From positions 1,119,001-1,183,000 of the forward strand of contig NZ_WMEA01000001.1 in assembly GCF_021735925.1 (NCBI RefSeq): a DNA stretch of 64,000 nt. The letters run 5' to 3'. A model generated the notes under the pieces. It was given only the letters and a program-made list of their open reading frames with translations, was not told where the DNA came from and made no database searches. How positions within the stretch are numbered: position 1 is the first letter of the stretch; every line of letters starts with the position of its first letter. Both the position numbers and the translations under genes were made by a program. Source of the DNA: Loktanella sp. M215. Its GTDB lineage: Bacteria > Pseudomonadota > Alphaproteobacteria > Rhodobacterales > Rhodobacteraceae. Below are positions 23,745 through 32,134 of the stretch, piece by piece.

Positions 23745-24581
23745 ATGCTGAACAAGATCGTGCTGACCGGAGCCGCCGGCAAGCTGGGCGGCGTGCTGCG
23801 CAAGCCCCTGGCCGAGATGTGCCGCGAACTGGTCACGACCGACATAGCCGACAGCGTGGCAGACCTCTCTCCGAACGAGACCTATACGAAGGCCGACCTC
23901 TCCAGCCTCGATCAGGTCATGGGCGTGATGGACGGCGCAGACATGGTCGTCCACTTCGGCGCCATCGGGGACGAGGCGCCGTGGGACGACATCCTGCAGT
24001 CCAACATCGTCGGCGCCTATACCGTGTGGGAGGCCGCCTTTCGCCACAAGGTCCGCCGCGTCGTCTATGCCTCCTCGATCCACGCGGTTGGGATGCACCC
24101 CAAGACCGATTTCATCGACACCGCCGCCCGCCACCGGCCCGACACCTACTACGGTCTCGCCAAGTGCTTTGCCGAAGATCTGGCGAGCCTTTACTGGGAC
24201 AAGCGCGGTGTCGAAAGCGTCTGCATGCGGATCTATTCCTGCGAGGAAAAGCCGAACAACGCCCGCGCGCTGGGCACATGGCTCTCTCACCCCGATCTGA
24301 TTCGCATGGTGAAGGCGTCGATCGAGGCGCCGACAGTCGGTTTCACCGTCGTCTGGGGTGTCTCCGACAACGACCGGGTGCCGGTCGACAACAGCCGCGC
24401 GTCCTTTCTGGGGTATCGCCCGCAGGACAACGCGGAAACCCACGCGACCCGCATTCTGGCGCAAGCCGCCCCCATGGACCCGCAAAACCCAGAGGACATG
24501 TGCCACGGCGGCCCCTTTGCCGTTGTGCCCTTGGGCGAAAGCGGCGTCGCCATGATCAAGGCGCGCAGCGTGAAAGGCTGA
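23745..24581 (+). CDS. udh: NAD-dependent epimerase/dehydratase, uronate dehydrogenase-like
   Basis: 278 residues of the extended SDR fold. 'IVLTGAAGKLGGVLRK' binds NAD, 'VVYASSIHAVG' gives the Ser and 'YYGLAKCFAEDLA' the Tyr-x3-Lys pair. 'SCEEKPNNARALGTWLSHPD' and 'VVWGVSDNDR' closely follow the layout of bacterial uronate dehydrogenases, which oxidise glucuronate or galacturonate to the aldarolactone. The symbol is given with reserve: no other uronate gene lies nearby. AAAAGGA precedes the ATG. Confidence 0.68.
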   Translation: MLNKIVLTGAAGKLGGVLRKPLAEMCRELVTTDIADSVADLSPNETYTKADLSSLDQVMGVMDGADMVVHFGAIGDEAPWDDILQSNIVGAYTVWEAAFRHKVRRVVYASSIHAVGMHPKTDFIDTAARHRPDTYYGLAKCFAEDLASLYWDKRGVESVCMRIYSCEEKPNNARALGTWLSHPDLIRMVKASIEAPTVGFTVVWGVSDNDRVPVDNSRASFLGYRPQDNAETHATRILAQAAPMDPQNPEDMCHGGPFAVVPLGESGVAMIKARSVKG

Positions 24582-24727
24582 GGCGTTCTGCCACAGCTGT
24601 CACCCGAGTGTCCCACTACGGCCCAAAAACGCGGCAATACAGGATTATTGTCATAATTGTATCCGTCTCATCTGCTATGCCCGAGTCCAATAGCCCGACT
24701 TACGGGCAATAGCAGTGAGGCACTTCC

Positions 24728-25306
24728 ATGTTGAATCGTCGCGCCGTGGCATTTGGTGCCCTGGCAACCGCATTTGCGGGTCCCGCCGCCGCGAACCCGT
24801 TGTCGCGTCTTTTCGGAAAGCCCAAGGGCGGCATGCCAGAACGCTTTCTGCCGCAAGAGGTCGATGTGAACCCCGACCTTGCCGCCGGCGAGATTCATGT
24901 GATCAAGAAGGATTTCTACCTCTACTGGACGCTGGGCAACGGCCGTGCCCGCCGCTACGGCATCGCCCTGGGGGCCGAGGACCGGAACTATACCGGCGTG
25001 CTGACCGTGCGCCGCAAGCGTGAATGGCCCAGCTGGATTCCCACGCCGGAAATGGTCCGGCTAGAACCGGAAATCTATGGTCCCTACGCCAAGGGTCTGC
25101 CGGGCGGCGATCCCCGCAACGCGCTGGGCGCGCGGGCGCTGTATCTCTATTCCGGAAACGTCGACACCTATTACCGCATTCACGGCACGCCCCAGCCGGA
25201 AACCATCGGCACCGGGTTTTCCTCCGGCTGCGTGCGCCTGACCAATGAACATGTGACAGAGCTCTACGACATGGTTCCGGTCGGCACCAAGGTCTACCTG
25301 TTCTAG
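24728..25306 (+). CDS. L,D-transpeptidase (YkuD domain)
   Basis: 192 residues. A signal-type N terminus ('RRAVAFGALATAFAGPAAANP') suggests Sec or Tat export. The YkuD active site is clear: 'DTYYRIHGTPQPETIG' with His, then 'SSGCVRLTNEHVTELYD' with the catalytic Cys. Such enzymes form 3-3 cross-links in peptidoglycan or attach proteins to it. The last four bases overlap the end of the convergent capsule-type gene. Confidence 0.88.
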   Translation: MLNRRAVAFGALATAFAGPAAANPLSRLFGKPKGGMPERFLPQEVDVNPDLAAGEIHVIKKDFYLYWTLGNGRARRYGIALGAEDRNYTGVLTVRRKREWPSWIPTPEMVRLEPEIYGPYAKGLPGGDPRNALGARALYLYSGNVDTYYRIHGTPQPETIGTGFSSGCVRLTNEHVTELYDMVPVGTKVYLF

Positions 25307-26517
25307 ACTGTCCCGGTCTGCGCGCCAGCGACGCGCGGACCGGGTGTCTCCAGCAGCCGTAACTGGCATTCCAGCACCACGGCCAGATCCTGTGGCGGTG
25401 ACGCGTAACTGCCATGCACTAGATAGCGATTCCACAGCCACCCCAGCACCTGCCGTCGCAACACGGGGTCCGGAATGGCACCGGGCAAATCCGCCAGCGC
25501 TGCATCCAGCTCTGCCCGGTCGCGGGCACGCCGGACAAGGCCCGGGATGTCATAGCAGGCGTCGCCCAGAATGATGGCGGGCCTTTCCAGAAACACCGCC
25601 TCCAGCCCGACCGTTGAATTCAGCGTAACCACGCCCGCAGCGCCTTCGATCAGGTCGCGCGTGACGTTGCCATTGGCAAAGATCACCCGCGGATGCGACG
25701 GCTGCGTTCCCTGCACCGACAACGGAAAGCTGGGATGCTCCTTGATGACAAAGGTCAGGCCCGGATTGCGGTCCGCGGCGGCCTGCACCTCGGCATAGAA
25801 GGCCGCCATGTCCGTGATCCACGGGCTGTGCCGCGTCACCTGCATGTCCGACGGCACCTGAAACGCCAAGAAGATGTAATTATTCGGCAATACGACCTCT
25901 GCCGCACCGCCTGCCTTCACAACCCGTGTCTTGGTCAGCGCGGGTAAACCAGCGGCGGCGAAATCCTCCGCCGTGTCCAGATAGAACGCAGGATCGCGCG
26001 GCACGCTGTTGGCCGCATTCACCCCGCGCGGGTCGATCTGGATCGAATCGGGAAAGAATCCGCCCTCGACGATCAGCTTGGTCCGTCCCAGATCCGTTGC
26101 AACCTGCGCCAGCACCGATTCAGGGAAATTCGATCCGTTATAGATCAGCGCCGCCAGATCGGGATCGTCCGTCAACTGGGCGGTCAACCGGACCTCCAGC
26201 AACCGCGCTTGCACCGCCTTGGTCCAGCCATAGATGCCGCGCACGCCGCGCCAGCCGAACACGGCGGGCACACGCAACCGCTTGCGCGTCACGTTTCCCG
26301 CGACCAGATCATGCGCCGGTTGCCGCAGCGCAACCGCAACCGCGCGCACCGCGCCGGACAAGCCCCGCCGCTGCGCCAGATCGCGCAGGATCGCGGCGGT
26401 GCCCGTCTCGACGATCACACCGGCATCCCCCAATGCGGCATCGAAATGCCGCAGGACGCCGGTGTCGAGCTTCAGCCAGCGCCGGGTGACGGTGCCCTGT
26501 GTCGCCTCTGCCGTCAC
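25303..26517 (-). CDS. Capsular polysaccharide biosynthesis-type protein (KpsS/KpsC-like)
   Basis: 404 residues. The C-terminal half has 'GLTFVIKEHPSFPLSVQG' and 'GVVTLNSTVGLEAVFLERP' followed by 'AIILGDACYDIPGLV', the core of the Capsule_synth family (beta-Kdo transferases such as KpsS/KpsC). No other capsule gene is nearby, so it may act on another surface glycan. The GTG start overlaps the peroxiredoxin stop (GTGA), an unexpected pairing. Confidence 0.75.
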   Translation of the reverse strand: MTAEATQGTVTRRWLKLDTGVLRHFDAALGDAGVIVETGTAAILRDLAQRRGLSGAVRAVAVALRQPAHDLVAGNVTRKRLRVPAVFGWRGVRGIYGWTKAVQARLLEVRLTAQLTDDPDLAALIYNGSNFPESVLAQVATDLGRTKLIVEGGFFPDSIQIDPRGVNAANSVPRDPAFYLDTAEDFAAAGLPALTKTRVVKAGGAAEVVLPNNYIFLAFQVPSDMQVTRHSPWITDMAAFYAEVQAAADRNPGLTFVIKEHPSFPLSVQGTQPSHPRVIFANGNVTRDLIEGAAGVVTLNSTVGLEAVFLERPAIILGDACYDIPGLVRRARDRAELDAALADLPGAIPDPVLRRQVLGWLWNRYLVHGSYASPPQDLAVVLECQLRLLETPGPRVAGAQTGTV

Positions 26518-27164
26518 TTCAGCTTGGTCATGCGCAGATAGGGCAGGACGGTCTTGAAGTCGCCGAACTTCTCTTTCGCATCGGCGTCAGAGACGGAGGT
26601 CGGGATCACCACGTCGTCGCCGACGTTCCAGTTGGCAGGTGTCGCAACACCGCGTCCCGCAGCCGTCTGCAACCCGTCCAGCGCACGCAGCACCTCGGCA
26701 AAGTTGCGGCCGACGTTCATCGGATAGACCATCGACAGCTTCAGCTTCTTGTCCGGCCCGATGATGAAGACGGCCCGTACCGTGGCGGTATCGTTCGGTG
26801 TGCGGCCATCGGGCAGATAGGCCTCTGCCGGCAGCATGTCGAAGGCCTTGGAAATCGCCAGATCCTGATCGGCGGCAATCGGGAAACCGGGCTTGGCGCC
26901 ACCGGCCTTTTCGATGTCGACCTTCCATTTCTTATGCTCTTCCACGCCGTCCACGGACACGCCCAGCACCTTCGTGCCGCGCTTGTCCCACTCATCGGCC
27001 AGCTGCGCCACGGCCCCGAATTCTGTCGTGCAGACCGGCGTGAAATCCTTGGGATGCGAGAAGATGATCGCCCATTTGTCGCCGATCCAGTCGTGCAGCT
27101 TGATCTCGCCCTGATCCGTCTGGATCGTCAGGTTCGGGACTTCGTCATTGATGCGCAGGGCCAT
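26514..27164 (-). CDS. 1-Cys peroxiredoxin (Prx6 type)
   Basis: 216 residues. The peroxidatic Cys is in 'IFSHPKDFTPVCTTEFGAVAQ' (about Cys 47). The C-terminal extension with 'VYPMNVGRNFAEVLRALDGLQ' and 'TPANWNVGDDVVIP' is that of Prx6-like 1-Cys enzymes. It reduces peroxides in the cytoplasm with an external thiol. The ATG at 27164 has AGGAG nine bases upstream. Confidence 0.9.
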   Translation of the reverse strand: MALRINDEVPNLTIQTDQGEIKLHDWIGDKWAIIFSHPKDFTPVCTTEFGAVAQLADEWDKRGTKVLGVSVDGVEEHKKWKVDIEKAGGAKPGFPIAADQDLAISKAFDMLPAEAYLPDGRTPNDTATVRAVFIIGPDKKLKLSMVYPMNVGRNFAEVLRALDGLQTAAGRGVATPANWNVGDDVVIPTSVSDADAKEKFGDFKTVLPYLRMTKLK

Positions 27165-27288
27165 GTCGGTCGCTCCTATCTTTGTGATCGTTGCCATTTA
27201 CATAGGCATTTTGATGCCGCGCGCCAATGCTTGTGAAACCCGCACCGCGCTGTCACTCTGCGCCTCACATTCGCCCAAGGAGACGATC

Positions 27289-28728
27289 ATGATCGAGAAA
27301 CGCGACTTTTACATCGACGGCGCCTGGGTCGCCCCCGCCGCATCCCGCGATTGCGAGGTGATCGACCCCGCGACCGAAGAAGCCTGCGCCGTGATCTCTC
27401 TGGGCGATCGGGCCGACACCGACCGCGCTGTCGCCGCTGCCAAGGCCGCGTTTCCCGCCTGGGCCGCCCTGACCCCGCAGAAGCGCGCCGAATACTGCGC
27501 CGGGATCCTCGACCAGTACCGCAAGCGCGAAGACGAGATGGCCGAGGCAATCCGTGCCGAGATGGGCGCACCGATCAAGCTCGCCCGCGAAAGCCAGGCG
27601 ACCTGCCTGCCGTGGCACCTGCAGAACTTCCTCGACGCCGTCGACCAGATCGAATGGATCAAACCGCTTGGCGATCACGCCCCAAATGACCGGATCGCGC
27701 TGGAACCGATCGGCGTCGTTGGCCTGATCACGCCGTGGAACTGGCCGATGAACCAGGTCACGCTCAAGGTGATCCCGGCCCTGCTGGCCGGCTGTACCAT
27801 CGTGATGAAACCAAGTGAGGAGGCACCGCTGTCCTCGCTCCTCTTCGCCGAATTCATCCATGACGCCGGCATTCCGGCGGGTGTCTTCAACCTCGTGAAC
27901 GGGGACGGGCAGGGGGTCGGCACGCAGTTGTCGGCGCATCCGGACATCGCCATGATCTCCTTCACAGGCTCGACGCGTGCCGGCATCGCGATTTCGAAAA
28001 CGGCAGCCGAGACGCTGAAGCGCGTGACGCTGGAACTGGGCGGCAAGGGTGCGAACGTCATCTTTGCCGATGCGGATGAAAAGGCGGTCAAGCGCGGCGT
28101 GCTGCACTGCATGCAGAACACCGGGCAGTCCTGCAACGCACCGACCCGGATGCTGGTCGAACGATCGATCTACGACCAGACCGTGGCACAGGCGGCAGAG
28201 GTCGCAAGCGCCATCACCGTCGGCCCCACGACCGAAGAAGGCCGCCACATCGGCCCCGTCGTGAACAAGTCCCAATGGAACAAGATCCAGGGCATGATCG
28301 AGACGGGCATCAAAGAGGGCGCGCGCCTCGTCGCCGGCGGCCCGGGCCTGCCCGAAGGCGTGAACCGCGGCTATTACGTCCGGCCCACGGTCTTTGCCGA
28401 TGTCAACAACGACATGGCCATCGCCCAGCAGGAAATCTTCGGCCCGGTGCTGTCGATCATCCCGTTCGAGGATGAGGCCGACGCCGTGCGCATCGCCAAC
28501 GACACGCCCTACGGTCTGGCGAACTACGTCCAGTCCGGCGACGGCGCCCGCCGCAACCGCATGGCATTGGCCCTGAAGGCCGGCATGATCGAGATGAACG
28601 GTACCAGCCGCGGTGCCGGCAGCCCCTTTGGCGGCATGAAGATGTCGGGCCGTGCGCGCGAGGGTGGCGTCTGTGGGATCGAGGAGTTCCTCGAATCCAA
28701 GGCCATCAGCGGCTGGTCGAACGACTAG
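27289..28728 (+). CDS. NAD(P)-dependent aldehyde dehydrogenase
   Basis: 479 residues. The general base Glu is in 'VTLELGGKGANVIFADAD', the nucleophile Cys in 'MQNTGQSCNAPTRMLV' and the cofactor motif is 'ISFTGSTRAGIAIS'. 'APIGVVGLITPWNWPMNQ'-type sequence near residue 140 fits the broad aldehyde dehydrogenase family; the substrate cannot be named. AAGGAG stands 7 bases before the ATG. It is divergent from the peroxiredoxin gene, with 124 bases between the starts. Confidence 0.88.
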   Translation: MIEKRDFYIDGAWVAPAASRDCEVIDPATEEACAVISLGDRADTDRAVAAAKAAFPAWAALTPQKRAEYCAGILDQYRKREDEMAEAIRAEMGAPIKLARESQATCLPWHLQNFLDAVDQIEWIKPLGDHAPNDRIALEPIGVVGLITPWNWPMNQVTLKVIPALLAGCTIVMKPSEEAPLSSLLFAEFIHDAGIPAGVFNLVNGDGQGVGTQLSAHPDIAMISFTGSTRAGIAISKTAAETLKRVTLELGGKGANVIFADADEKAVKRGVLHCMQNTGQSCNAPTRMLVERSIYDQTVAQAAEVASAITVGPTTEEGRHIGPVVNKSQWNKIQGMIETGIKEGARLVAGGPGLPEGVNRGYYVRPTVFADVNNDMAIAQQEIFGPVLSIIPFEDEADAVRIANDTPYGLANYVQSGDGARRNRMALALKAGMIEMNGTSRGAGSPFGGMKMSGRAREGGVCGIEEFLESKAISGWSND

Positions 28729-28738
28729 GTCCAGTCAC

Positions 28739-28767
28739 GCAAAGGCGCCCTAGAACGGCGCCTTTGC
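28739..28767. terminator. Shared terminator of convergent genes
   Basis: An 11-base-pair perfect stem GCAAAGGCGCC/GGCGCCTTTGC with a seven-base loop. The loop starts with the complement of the stop codon (28750-28752) of the pseudouridine synthase gene, so that stop lies inside the hairpin. It serves the aldehyde dehydrogenase gene from the other side. Confidence 0.65.
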
Positions 28768-29409
28768 GGTGATCTTGGTCGGTGCCCCGCCATCGGGGTG
28801 CCGGAACTGCAACGATTCCGAATGCAGCATCATCCGCTCGAAATCCTGCGCCGCGCCCGTCGCATAGAACGGATCGCCTAGGATCGGATGCCCCAGCGCC
28901 AGCATGTGGACGCGTAACTGGTGCGACCGGCCGGTGCGCGGCATCAGGCGCATCCGCGTCTCGTCGGGCGACCGCTTCAGCCGCCGCCAGTCCGTCACCG
29001 CAGACCGGCCATTCTCGTGATCGACCATCTGGCGCGGCCGGTTCGGCCAGTCCACGATCAGCGGCAGATCGACGGTGCCCGTGGCCTCCGCGACTTTGCC
29101 CCAGACCCGTGCGACGTAGGTCTTCTTGGTATAACGCTTTTCGAACTGCAGCCCCAGATGGCGCTGGGCATGGGGCGTCAGCGCAAAGATCATCACGCCA
29201 GAGGTGTCGCGGTCCAGCCGGTGCACCAGCAGCGCCGTCGGAAAGACGGCTTGCACACGCGCCAGCAGGCAGTCCGTCAGATGTTCGCCCTTGCCCGGCA
29301 CCGACAGCAGCCCCGCGGGCTTGTCCACCAGCACCACCTGATGATCGTCATGCAGCACGACCAGCGGATCCTGAGGCGGGCGATAGGCGCCGTCCAGATC
29401 CGGAATCAC
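28750..29409 (-). CDS. RluA-family pseudouridine synthase
   Basis: 219 residues. The catalytic Asp is in 'LLVHRLDRDTSGVMIFAL', and the family motifs 'VVLVDKPAGLLSVPG' and 'MPRTGRSHQLRVHMLALGHPILGD' are in order. No S4 domain precedes them, so it is closer to RluA than to RluC/D. It makes pseudouridine in rRNA or tRNA. The GTG start overlaps the yggS stop (GTGA). Confidence 0.88.
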   Translation of the reverse strand: MIPDLDGAYRPPQDPLVVLHDDHQVVLVDKPAGLLSVPGKGEHLTDCLLARVQAVFPTALLVHRLDRDTSGVMIFALTPHAQRHLGLQFEKRYTKKTYVARVWGKVAEATGTVDLPLIVDWPNRPRQMVDHENGRSAVTDWRRLKRSPDETRMRLMPRTGRSHQLRVHMLALGHPILGDPFYATGAAQDFERMMLHSESLQFRHPDGGAPTKITAKAPF

Positions 29410-30059
29410 GGGGCAACCCGCTCGCCGAAGATGGCAGAGCCGACGCGGATATGCGTCGCCCCCGCGGCAATGGCCGCCTCGAAATCGCCGCTCATGCCCA
29501 TCGACAGCCCCGTCAGCCCGTTGCGCTGCGCGATCTCGCCCAGCATCTTGAAATGCGGGACAGGGTCCTCATCCGCTGGCGGAATGCACATCAGACCGAC
29601 CAGCGGCAGGTCCGACCGCCGCGCATCTGCGATCAGGGCGTCGGCCTCGTCGGGCAACACGCCGGCCTTTTGCGGCTCTGCCCCGGTGTTGATTTGCACG
29701 AACACCTCCGGACACCGGCCCAGATCCTGCGCCAGCCGCGCAAAGGTCGTGACCAGCTTTGCCCGGTCAAGGGTATGGATGGCGTCGGCAATTTCCATCG
29801 CGGCGCGGGCCTTGTTGGATTGCAACGGTCCGATCAGGTGCAGCGCGATCCCGTCATACTGCGCACGGAAGTCGGGCCATTTGCCCTGCGCCTCCTGCAC
29901 CTTGTTTTCGCCAAAGACCCGCTGACCCTGATCCAGCACTGCACGCACCCGCTCCAGCGGCTGGACCTTGGACACGGCGATCAGCGTGACGCTGCCGGGC
30001 GCGCGTCCAGCCTGCTTTTCGGCGGCGGCGACGCGGGTCTGGATGTCGTTCAGGGGCAT
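29406..30059 (-). CDS. PLP homeostasis protein, YggS family
   Basis: 217 residues from the ATG at 30059, behind GGAAAGG. 'VTLIAVSKVQPLERV' holds the PLP-binding Lys, and 'GENKVQEAQGKW', 'LHLIGPLQSNKA' and 'LSMGMSGDFEAAIAAGATHIRVGSAIFG' are the family motifs of the alanine-racemase-like barrel. YggS (PLPBP) buffers pyridoxal phosphate in the cytoplasm. It is coupled to the pseudouridine synthase gene. Confidence 0.92.
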   Translation of the reverse strand: MPLNDIQTRVAAAEKQAGRAPGSVTLIAVSKVQPLERVRAVLDQGQRVFGENKVQEAQGKWPDFRAQYDGIALHLIGPLQSNKARAAMEIADAIHTLDRAKLVTTFARLAQDLGRCPEVFVQINTGAEPQKAGVLPDEADALIADARRSDLPLVGLMCIPPADEDPVPHFKMLGEIAQRNGLTGLSMGMSGDFEAAIAAGATHIRVGSAIFGERVAP

Positions 30060-30101
30060 GGCGGGCCTTTCCACGGTTTCAGGATGTGTAGGTCCGACCC
30101 C

Positions 30102-30138
30102 GCTAAAAGAAAAGAGCGGACCCGAAGGCCCGCTCTTT
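30102..30138 (-). terminator. Intrinsic terminator of the porin gene
   Basis: Read on the minus strand: AAAGAGCGG/CCGCTCTTT stem (30138-30130 with 30119-30111) followed by TTTTCTTTT. It lies about 20 bases past the porin stop. Confidence 0.75.
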
Positions 30139-30160
30139 CCTCAACAAAGTGATCCGTGGA

Positions 30161-31181
30161 TCAGAAGTTGAACTTCACGCCGAAGTCGGCCAGCGTGTTG
30201 CTGTCGTAGTCTTCGCGGACCGACACGGCCAGCAGTGCGCCGCCCAGGTCGTAGTCAGCGCCGATACCGTAAGCGGTGTCATCGCCGGCGCCGCCCTGAC
30301 GCTGAGCCACATAGGCCTTCGCGGTGATCTGGCCGAAGACATACGAACCGTACAGCGTGTAGTGCTCGCCGTTGTCGCCAGCGACGTTGTAGGTCTCGTC
30401 GCCATCGTCGAAGTACTGCAGGCCAACCGTGCCAGCATCGTTGATCGCGTACTCGGCACCGACGTAGTAGTTGTCGTTGTCGGTGATGCCAGCGCCATTG
30501 GTGACATAAGCAGCGGACACGGTGAACGCGCCGAAGCCGTAATCACCGGAGATGCCGTACTCGATGTCTTGACCGCCGGGCAGGCCGTCCAGCTGCTGGT
30601 TCGGGTTCACGATCGATGCGCGGACGTTGCCAGCACCGAAGGCGTAGGAGACTGCAACGCCCATGCGGTTACGCTGATCGGCACCGTAGGGGCCGCTTGC
30701 GAAGGCGTAGAACGAACCCAGCGGGTCACCGTCACTGTTGCCGATGTAGCCGACTTCCGAGTTGTACATCAGAGCAGCGTTGTCGAACGCGGTGCCGACG
30801 TTGCCGACATCAACGCGCAGGCCAGCGAACTTGGCATACAGGTCGGCCGGGGGACAGCTGAGCGCCGCTGCCGGTCGTGCCGGAAACGGTGTTCACGACG
30901 CCGTTCGTGTTGACGGGCGTGGTCGTGCCGACGACGGATGTCGCGCTGTTGTCGTCGTACTGCAGACGAACGCGGCCACCGAACTCGACGCCAACATCAG
31001 AGGTCATCGTTGCGTCGATGTTCAGACGGAAACGCGTGTCGATCTGGGTCTGGGCAGTGCCGGCAGCAACGCCGTCGTTGTAGGTCAGGCCGAAGCGGCC
31101 GTAACCGGACAGGTTCACGTCAGCGGATGCGGCGCCAGCGGTCACGATCGCTGCTGCGGACATCATCAGAATTTTTTTCAT
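30161..31181 (-). pseudogene. Outer-membrane porin gene with a single-base frameshift
   Basis: The N-terminal part reads from the ATG at 31181 (GAGG before it): signal peptide 'MKKILMMSAAAIVTAGAASA', then 'DVNLSGYGRFGLTYND', typical of alphaproteobacterial Gram-negative porins. The frame is lost at a run of five C on the coding strand (30853-30849) and would stop shortly after. Removing one C gives '...QLSPADLYAKFAGLRVDVG' and an unbroken frame to the C-terminal Phe of 'LADFGVKFNF', the outer-membrane insertion signal. The full protein would have about 339 residues. It could be a true null, a phase-variable run or a sequencing error; the protein is otherwise undecayed. Confidence 0.85.
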
Positions 31182-31570
31182 TTTTTCCCTCGTTGATACT
31201 GTGTCAGGGCCCAACTCGTGGAAATCGAATTCGGCATGAGGTGTGTTTCCACCCAAGCCCCATCGATTGCAACGACAAGAACCGGGGCGATGGCAAAGAG
31301 CCAAGTGATGATGCAGGTATGTCACAGTTTCGTCAGGGCCATTGAGTGTCATATTCATCAACCTTATCAATGATCTGCAATTCATCCGGTCAGGTCACGT
31401 ATCCGAGAGGGTGGCCGCGGCGACCGCTGGGAGCGTGTTGCGCGGCGCGTCTTTCGCCGTATGCGGCGCCAGTTTGCGACTCGATTCCTGCGGTGCGGGA
31501 CGGGTCCAGAAATGGCTTGGCATGACCGGGGCTAAAAGCTAGGTGTTGCCAAATGAAAACGGGGGAAAAG
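31182..31570. other. Divergent intergenic region between porin and DUF3576 genes
   Basis: 389 bases without a credible gene. It must hold the porin promoter (minus strand) and that of the DUF3576-leuS unit (plus strand). The middle (31330-31390) is AT-richer, with three ATCAA/TTGAT-like words near 31355-31378, but I cannot place a convincing -35/-10 pair. The porin leader would be up to 150 bases, long enough for small-RNA control. Confidence 0.5.
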
Positions 31571-32062
31571 ATGAAGTTAAGATACCTCGCACAGGCCGCC
31601 ATCGTCGGTGCAGCGGCGCTGCTGGTCGGTTGCGCCCCCGGTGTGACGCCTGCGACACCCAATGCGGCACAGGAATCGGTTCCCGTCAGCAAGGGCGGTT
31701 CCGGCACCCGTGTGCCGGCGTCCAGGATCTGGGACTTCTTCAATATCGGCGGCGATGCGAATGCCGGGCTCGAGGTCAACAAGTACCTCTGGAACGCCAG
31801 TCTGGACGTCCTGAACTTCCTGCCCATCGAAAGCGTCGATCCCTTTACCGGTGTCATCGTCTATGGATACGGACTGCCGCCCGGCGGCGGGACCGCCTAT
31901 CGCGGCACCGTCTACATCAGCAGCCCGGCCTTGGATGCACGGTCGCTGAATGTCGCTTTGCAGACCCGCTCCGGCCCGGTCAGCGCCGATACCCGGCGCG
32001 CGATCGAGGATGCGATCCTGTCGCGTGCCCGTCAGTTGCGCATTGCCGGCGGTCGCCGGTAA
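31571..32062 (+). CDS. DUF3576 lipoprotein
   Basis: 163 residues from the ATG at 31571, directly after GGGGGAAAAG. The signal ends in 'AALLVGCAPG', a lipobox. The conserved body has 'SRIWDFFNIGGDANAGLEVNKYLWNASLDVLNFLP' (described) and 'DARSLNVALQTRSGPVS'. DUF3576 lipoproteins precede leuS-lptE in this bacterial group, which hints at an outer-membrane or periplasmic assembly role, but no function is shown. Confidence 0.8.
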   Translation: MKLRYLAQAAIVGAAALLVGCAPGVTPATPNAAQESVPVSKGGSGTRVPASRIWDFFNIGGDANAGLEVNKYLWNASLDVLNFLPIESVDPFTGVIVYGYGLPPGGGTAYRGTVYISSPALDARSLNVALQTRSGPVSADTRRAIEDAILSRARQLRIAGGRR

Positions 32063-32134
32063 CACTGCTTCTCTTTGCCTGATGCGATCGCCGGGCCTTG
32101 GTCCGGCGTCGTGCTTGATGAAAGACCCCGAACG

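Noticed and set aside
24600..24720. Regulatory hairpin GCCCG-ACTTA-CGGGC before the L,D-transpeptidase
   Set aside because: The stem has only five pairs and no recognised operator or terminator context.
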